This document shows positions 35,023 to 38,560 of a stretch of 38,560 nt of DNA, piece by piece. The DNA comes from Hyphomicrobiales bacterium (GTDB lineage Bacteria; Pseudomonadota; Alphaproteobacteria; Rhizobiales; Rhizobiaceae). The stretch is from the NCBI GenBank assembly GCA_900470155.1, contig UBZT01000027.1, positions 1-38,560 of the forward strand, written 5' to 3'. The notes under the pieces were generated by a model. That model was not told where the DNA came from. It did not search any database and saw only the letters and a program-made list of their open reading frames with translations. Position 1 is the stretch's first letter, and each line of letters starts with the position of its first letter. A program made the translations under genes and the position numbers.

Positions 35023-35409
35023 TTACGGTACGACTGCAATAACGTCGGCCTCAAGAACGAGGCGTGAATCGTAAAGCGCCGCCTGAACCATCACGCTCGC
35101 AGGCGGGCACTCCGAATTCCAGTAGGCGGTCCGAACCTCACGGATGGTCGCCAGCGTTTCGGGCTCAAAATTGCTGACAAAACACGTCATCCGGGCCACA
35201 TGGGAGAAATCGAGATCGGCCGCTTCCAACGTTGCCTTCAAATTCTCGAAAACAGCGACAATTTGATCCCTGAGCGAGGTCAAAATCGGCTCTCCGGAGG
35301 AGTCCGTGCCGACATGACCCGTCGTCACGAACACGCCACTCCCCTTCATCATCACCCCTTGCGAAAGGCCAGGCCAGCCCTTCCCAGGTGCATTGACTGC
35401 TTTCAACAT
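35023..35409 (-). CDS. RidA-family protein lacking the catalytic arginine
   Basis: The 128-residue protein has the YjgF/YER057c/UK114 (Rid) fold: VFVTTGHVGTDSSGEP, VFENLKATLEAADLDFSHV, and the closing strand LVLEADVIAV. In RidA proper, an Arg in the PARSxV segment (Arg105 in E. coli) is needed to hydrolyse enamine/imine intermediates. Here the segment reads CPPASVMVQAAL (101-112) with no Arg. It therefore belongs to a Rid subgroup without proven deaminase activity and may bind or act on a different intermediate. It is the first gene of a two-gene operon with the FAD oxidoreductase. Confidence 0.88.
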   Translation of the reverse strand: MLKAVNAPGKGWPGLSQGVMMKGSGVFVTTGHVGTDSSGEPILTSLRDQIVAVFENLKATLEAADLDFSHVARMTCFVSNFEPETLATIREVRTAYWNSECPPASVMVQAALYDSRLVLEADVIAVVP

Positions 35410-35501
35410 CGCTCAACTCCTTACGGCCGCCAGACCTTCTCCGGGATGATATCCCGATGCAAAACCGATGTACAGCAATTCAGACCGCTGATACAAAAAA
35501 A

Positions 35502-35517
35502 AATACTTATTAGTATT
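35502..35517. promoter_or_regulatory. Palindrome in the divergent RidA/etfB region
   Basis: AATACTTATTAGTATT is a 16-bp dyad with one central mismatch pair, 93 bases before the RidA start and 225 before etfB. Its core TACTTATTAGTA matches the SDR-operon palindrome at 9 of 12 positions. It could govern both divergent units. Confidence 0.45.
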
Positions 35518-35741
35518 CCGCCTGTGATGAAGTCCATTTGCCCGAAGCTCGGTCCGGCGTCACGGCTTGGAAAACGACGCGACAGAAGACAAGCGATCAA
35601 GATCGCGGCGGCCTCACTGTGTTGATAAAAGCAGCCGCTTACAAGCTGAATTTGACCCTTTAGTCATTTGAATTGACTCATCCGTATGTTCCGTTAGGTT
35701 GCAAGATGATTTATCACCCACGATCAAGACAGAGGCAGGTT

Positions 35742-36491
35742 ATGAAGATACTCGTCCCCATCAAACGGGTTGTGGATTACAACGTGAAGATCCGCGTCAA
35801 GCCGGATGGCTCCGGTGTGGAGCTCGCCAACGTCAAGATGTCGATGAACCCGTTCGACGAGATCTCCGTCGAGGAGGCTCTGCGCCTCAAGGAAGCAGGC
35901 AAGGCAGAAGAAGTGGTCGTCGTGTCGATCGGCCCTGCCAAGGCCGAAGAAACCATCCGCACCGCGCTCGCCATGGGGGCCGACCGCGGTATCCTGATCG
36001 AAACAGACGAAACCGTCGAGCCGCTCGCCGTCGCCAAGCTGCTGAAGGGCGTGGTCGAGGCTGAGGCTCCGGGCCTCGTCATCGTCGGCAAGCAGGCGAT
36101 CGACGACGATTCCAACCAGACCGGCCAGATGCTCGCAGCCCTGCTCGGCTGGGGCCAGGCAACCTTCGCCTCCAAGCTGGAGCTCGGCGCCGACAAGGCG
36201 ACCGTAACCCGCGAAGTCGATGGCGGTCTGCAGACCATCGACGTCAAGCTGCCGGCCATCGTCACTTCGGACCTGCGCCTGAACGAGCCGCGCTACGCCT
36301 CGCTGCCCAACATCATGAAGGCCAAGAAGAAGCCGCTTGACAAGAAGGCTCCTGCCGACTTCGGCGTCGACGTGTCGCCGCGCCTGAAGGTGCTGAAGAC
36401 CGAGGAGCCGGGTGGCCGCAAGGCGGGCATCAAGGTCAAGTCGGTGGCAGAACTCGTCGACAAGCTGAAAAACGAAGCCGGCGTATTGTAA
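35742..36491 (+). CDS. etfB: Electron transfer flavoprotein beta subunit
   Basis: The 249-residue protein is a full-length ETF beta: MKILVPIKRVVDYNVKIRVK at the start, GKQAIDDDSNQTGQMLAALL in the AMP-binding region, and the recognition loop LRLNEPRYASLPNIMKAKKK (179-198). There Leu188 anchors partner dehydrogenases and Lys193/Lys196 are the lysines methylated in some species. The start follows AGAGGCAGG; an upstream start at 35673 is unlikely. It forms the ETF heterodimer with the next gene and accepts electrons from the acyl-CoA dehydrogenase in this cluster, and probably from others. Confidence 0.96.
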   Translation: MKILVPIKRVVDYNVKIRVKPDGSGVELANVKMSMNPFDEISVEEALRLKEAGKAEEVVVVSIGPAKAEETIRTALAMGADRGILIETDETVEPLAVAKLLKGVVEAEAPGLVIVGKQAIDDDSNQTGQMLAALLGWGQATFASKLELGADKATVTREVDGGLQTIDVKLPAIVTSDLRLNEPRYASLPNIMKAKKKPLDKKAPADFGVDVSPRLKVLKTEEPGGRKAGIKVKSVAELVDKLKNEAGVL

Positions 36492-36516
36492 GCGGAACGG
36501 ACAGGAGAACATAAAA

Positions 36517-37446
36517 ATGGCTATTCTTCTTCTCGCAGACCACGACAACGCGACCGTCTCCGAACAGACCGCGAAGGCCCTGACGGCCGCCGCCAAGATC
36601 GGTGGCGATGTGCATGTGCTGGTGGCAGGCTCAGGCGCCAAGGCGGCCGCTGATGCGGCTGCCAAGCTCTCGGGCGTCTCCAAGGTGCTGCTCGCCGAGG
36701 ACGCCTCGCTCGCCAACAACCTGGCGGAACCGCTCGCGGCCCTGATCGTCTCGCTCGCCGGTTCCTACGACACGATCATCACGGCAGCGACTTCGGTCGG
36801 CAAGAATGTTGCACCGCGCGTCGCGGCCCTGCTCGACGTGGCGCAGATCTCTGAGATCACCGAGGTCGTCTCCGCCGACACTTTCAAGCGTCCGATCTAT
36901 GCCGGCAACGCCATCCAGACGGTGCAGTCGACCGATGCCAAGAAGGTGATCACCGTGCGATCGGCATCCTTTGCCGCAGCCGGCGAAGGTGGTTCGGCTG
37001 CGGTTGAGACCATCTCCGCGGCGGCAGATCCGGCAGTATCGACCCACGTCTCCGACGCATTGTCCTCGTCGGACCGTCCGGAACTCGCCTCGGCCAAGAT
37101 CATTATTTCCGGTGGCCGTGCACTCGGCTCCTCGGAGAAGTTCCAGGAAGTCATCCTGCCCGTCGCCGACAAGCTCGGTGCCGCCGTTGGCGCCTCGCGC
37201 GCCGCCGTCGATGCCGGCTATGCGCCGAACGACTGGCAGGTCGGCCAGACCGGCAAGGTCGTCGCCCCGCAGCTTTACATCGCCTGCGGCATCTCGGGTG
37301 CCATCCAGCACCTCGCGGGGATGAAGGATTCCAAGGTCATCGTCGCGATCAACAAGGACGAGGAAGCGCCGATCTTCCAGGTCGCCGATTACGGCCTCGT
37401 GGCTGATATCTTCGAAGCCCTGCCGGAGTTTAAGAAGGCGCTCTGA
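36517..37446 (+). CDS. etfA: Electron transfer flavoprotein alpha subunit
   Basis: The 309-residue protein has the C-terminal FAD domain of ETF alpha: GRALGSSEKFQEVILPVADK, GYAPNDWQVGQTGKVVAPQL and YIACGISGAIQHLAGMKDSK followed by VIVAINKDEEAPIFQVADYG. It lies 25 bp after etfB with its own ribosome binding site (ACAGGAGAAC). Codon use is strongly GC3-biased, like etfB and unlike the decayed left half of the window. Confidence 0.96.
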   Translation: MAILLLADHDNATVSEQTAKALTAAAKIGGDVHVLVAGSGAKAAADAAAKLSGVSKVLLAEDASLANNLAEPLAALIVSLAGSYDTIITAATSVGKNVAPRVAALLDVAQISEITEVVSADTFKRPIYAGNAIQTVQSTDAKKVITVRSASFAAAGEGGSAAVETISAAADPAVSTHVSDALSSSDRPELASAKIIISGGRALGSSEKFQEVILPVADKLGAAVGASRAAVDAGYAPNDWQVGQTGKVVAPQLYIACGISGAIQHLAGMKDSKVIVAINKDEEAPIFQVADYGLVADIFEALPEFKKAL

Positions 37447-37463
37447 GAGGAACTTTATCCACA

Positions 37464-38560
37464 ATGGAACTGCCTGAACGCGAAAGCATGGAATTCGATG
37501 TCGTGATTGTGGGCGCTGGGCCCGCAGGTCTGTCGGCGGCGATCCGACTGAAGCAGGTCAATCCGGATCTCTCTGTCGTCGTGTTGGAAAAAGGTGCGGA
37601 AGTCGGCGCCCATATCCTCTCCGGTGCCGTGGTTGATCCCATCGGCGTCGACAAGCTGATCCCCGGCTGGCGCGACGAGGCCGATCATCCGTTCAAGACC
37701 CCGGTCACGGACGACCAGTTCCTGCTGCTCGGTCCGGCTGGCTCTGTCCGTCTGCCGAATTTCGCCATGCCGCCGCTGATGAGCAATCACGGCAACTACA
37801 TCGTCTCGCTCGGCAATGTCTGTCGCTGGCTCGGCGCCCATGCGGAAGCGCTCGGCGTCGAGATCTACCCCGGCTTTGCCGCCTCCGAAGTGCTCTACAA
37901 CGAAGAGGGTGCCGTGATCGGGGTTGCGACCGGCGAAATGGGCATCGAGAAGAATGGCGAGCCGGGTCCGGCCTATACCCGCGGCATGGAACTGCTCGGC
38001 AAATACGTGCTGATCTCGGAAGGCGTGCGCGGCTCGCTCGCCAAGCAGCTGATCGCCAAGTTCGATCTGTCGCGCGAAAGCGACGTGCAGAAGTACGGCA
38101 TTGGCTTGAAGGAACTCTGGCAGGTCAAGCCCGAGCACCACAAGCCGGGTCTCGTGCAGCACTCCTTCGGCTGGCCGCTCGGCATGAAGACCGGTGGCGG
38201 CTCGCTCCTGTACCATCTCGAAGACAACATGGTCGCCGTCGGCTTCGTCGTGCACCTGAACTACAAGAACCCCTATCTCTACCCCTTCGAGGAATTCCAG
38301 CGCTTCAAGACCCATCCGGCGATTGCCAAGACCTTCGAAGGTGGCAAGCGGCTTTCCTACGGCGCCCGCGCGATCACCGAAGGCGGCTACCAGTCGGTGC
38401 CGAAACTCTCTTTCCCGGGCGGCGCGCTGATCGGCTGTTCTGCCGGTCTCGTCAACGTTCCCCGCATCAAGGGCAGCCACAATGCGGTGCTCTCGGGTAT
38501 GCTGGCGGCTGAAAAGATCGCCGAGGCGATCGCGGCCGGTCGCGCCAATGACGAGCCGAT
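37464..38560 (+). CDS. ETF-ubiquinone oxidoreductase (cut by window end)
   Basis: About 365 residues are visible and the frame stays open at the end of the window. The N-terminus has an FAD-binding motif (VVIVGAGPAGLSAAIRL, GxGxxG at 17-22), then LEKGAEVGAHILSGAVVDP. Later come the ETF-QO-specific segments KELWQVKPEHHKPGLVQHSF, FGWPLGMKTGGGSLLYHLED and GCSAGLVNVPRIKGSHNAVL. The C-terminal 4Fe-4S ferredoxin part lies beyond the edge. The enzyme passes electrons from reduced ETF to ubiquinone in the inner membrane. Placing it directly behind etfBA (17 bp) makes a self-contained electron-export module. Confidence 0.95.
   Translation, partial: MELPERESMEFDVVIVGAGPAGLSAAIRLKQVNPDLSVVVLEKGAEVGAHILSGAVVDPIGVDKLIPGWRDEADHPFKTPVTDDQFLLLGPAGSVRLPNFAMPPLMSNHGNYIVSLGNVCRWLGAHAEALGVEIYPGFAASEVLYNEEGAVIGVATGEMGIEKNGEPGPAYTRGMELLGKYVLISEGVRGSLAKQLIAKFDLSRESDVQKYGIGLKELWQVKPEHHKPGLVQHSFGWPLGMKTGGGSLLYHLEDNMVAVGFVVHLNYKNPYLYPFEEFQRFKTHPAIAKTFEGGKRLSYGARAITEGGYQSVPKLSFPGGALIGCSAGLVNVPRIKGSHNAVLSGMLAAEKIAEAIAAGRANDEP

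Noticed and set aside
33896..35074. 392-codon plus-strand frame
   Set aside because: It is antisense to the FAD oxidoreductase, whose GxGxxG motif and C-terminal signature are clear.
35724..36719. 331-codon minus-strand frame over etfB/etfA
   Set aside because: It is a shadow of the strongly conserved ETF genes.
37455..38480. 341-codon minus-strand frame at the right end
   Set aside because: The plus strand encodes ETF-ubiquinone oxidoreductase in an open frame to the window edge.

Overview
The window looks like accessory DNA (plasmid, chromid or genomic island) from an alphaproteobacterium of the Rhizobiales, in the Rhizobium/Agrobacterium/Shinella range. This rests on protein style (etfB-etfA of rhizobial type, high-GC codon use), the density of small transport/catabolism operons with AraC and TetR regulators, and scattered pseudogenes and IS remnants. 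The species cannot be fixed from sequence reading alone.

Left third (1-15.8 kb): small, unrelated units. They are a truncated AraC regulator, a frameshifted secreted alpha/beta hydrolase, a class-C-like serine hydrolase, and an AraC-GyrI regulator with a small nucleotidyltransferase. That pair is bracketed by two recombination-site-like inverted repeats. Next come a DUF900 lipoprotein hydrolase divergent from a TetR regulator, a Tat-exported DJ-1/PfpI protein, and an OsmC protein divergent from an MFS exporter with a palindrome between them. A complete FecCD-type iron/cobalamin ABC importer follows, with a structured leader and an EamA permease behind it.

Middle (15.6-22.4 kb): a fragment of a second EamA permease, a Tat-type carboxylesterase with a palindromic operator, and decayed IS110 and IS5 transposase pieces fused end to end. 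Then a CHASE3/HAMP chemoreceptor ending in a WxxF pentapeptide, and a self-inhibited class II Fic protein with a C-terminal HTH preceded by a duplicated 17-bp repeat.

Right part (22.6-38.6 kb): this reads as one catabolic island. A polar amino-acid-type ABC importer (ATPase, two permeases, binding protein) is followed by a TetR regulator. Facing it is a six-gene minus-strand operon: SDR, acyl-CoA dehydrogenase, polysaccharide-deacetylase-family hydrolase, AMP-forming acyl-CoA ligase, amidase and MaoC hydratase. A second minus-strand operon encodes a RidA-like protein and a phytoene-dehydrogenase-like FAD oxidoreductase. Divergent from it are etfB, etfA and the ETF-ubiquinone oxidoreductase (cut by the window end). 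Similar palindromes around TACYTATARGTA lie before the importer, the SDR operon and the RidA/etf divergent region, suggesting one TetR-controlled regulon. The inferred logic is uptake of a nitrogen-containing acid, oxidation and amide/imine hydrolysis, CoA activation, one round of beta-oxidation-like chemistry, and electron delivery through ETF to quinone. The substrate is unknown and no thiolase is in view.
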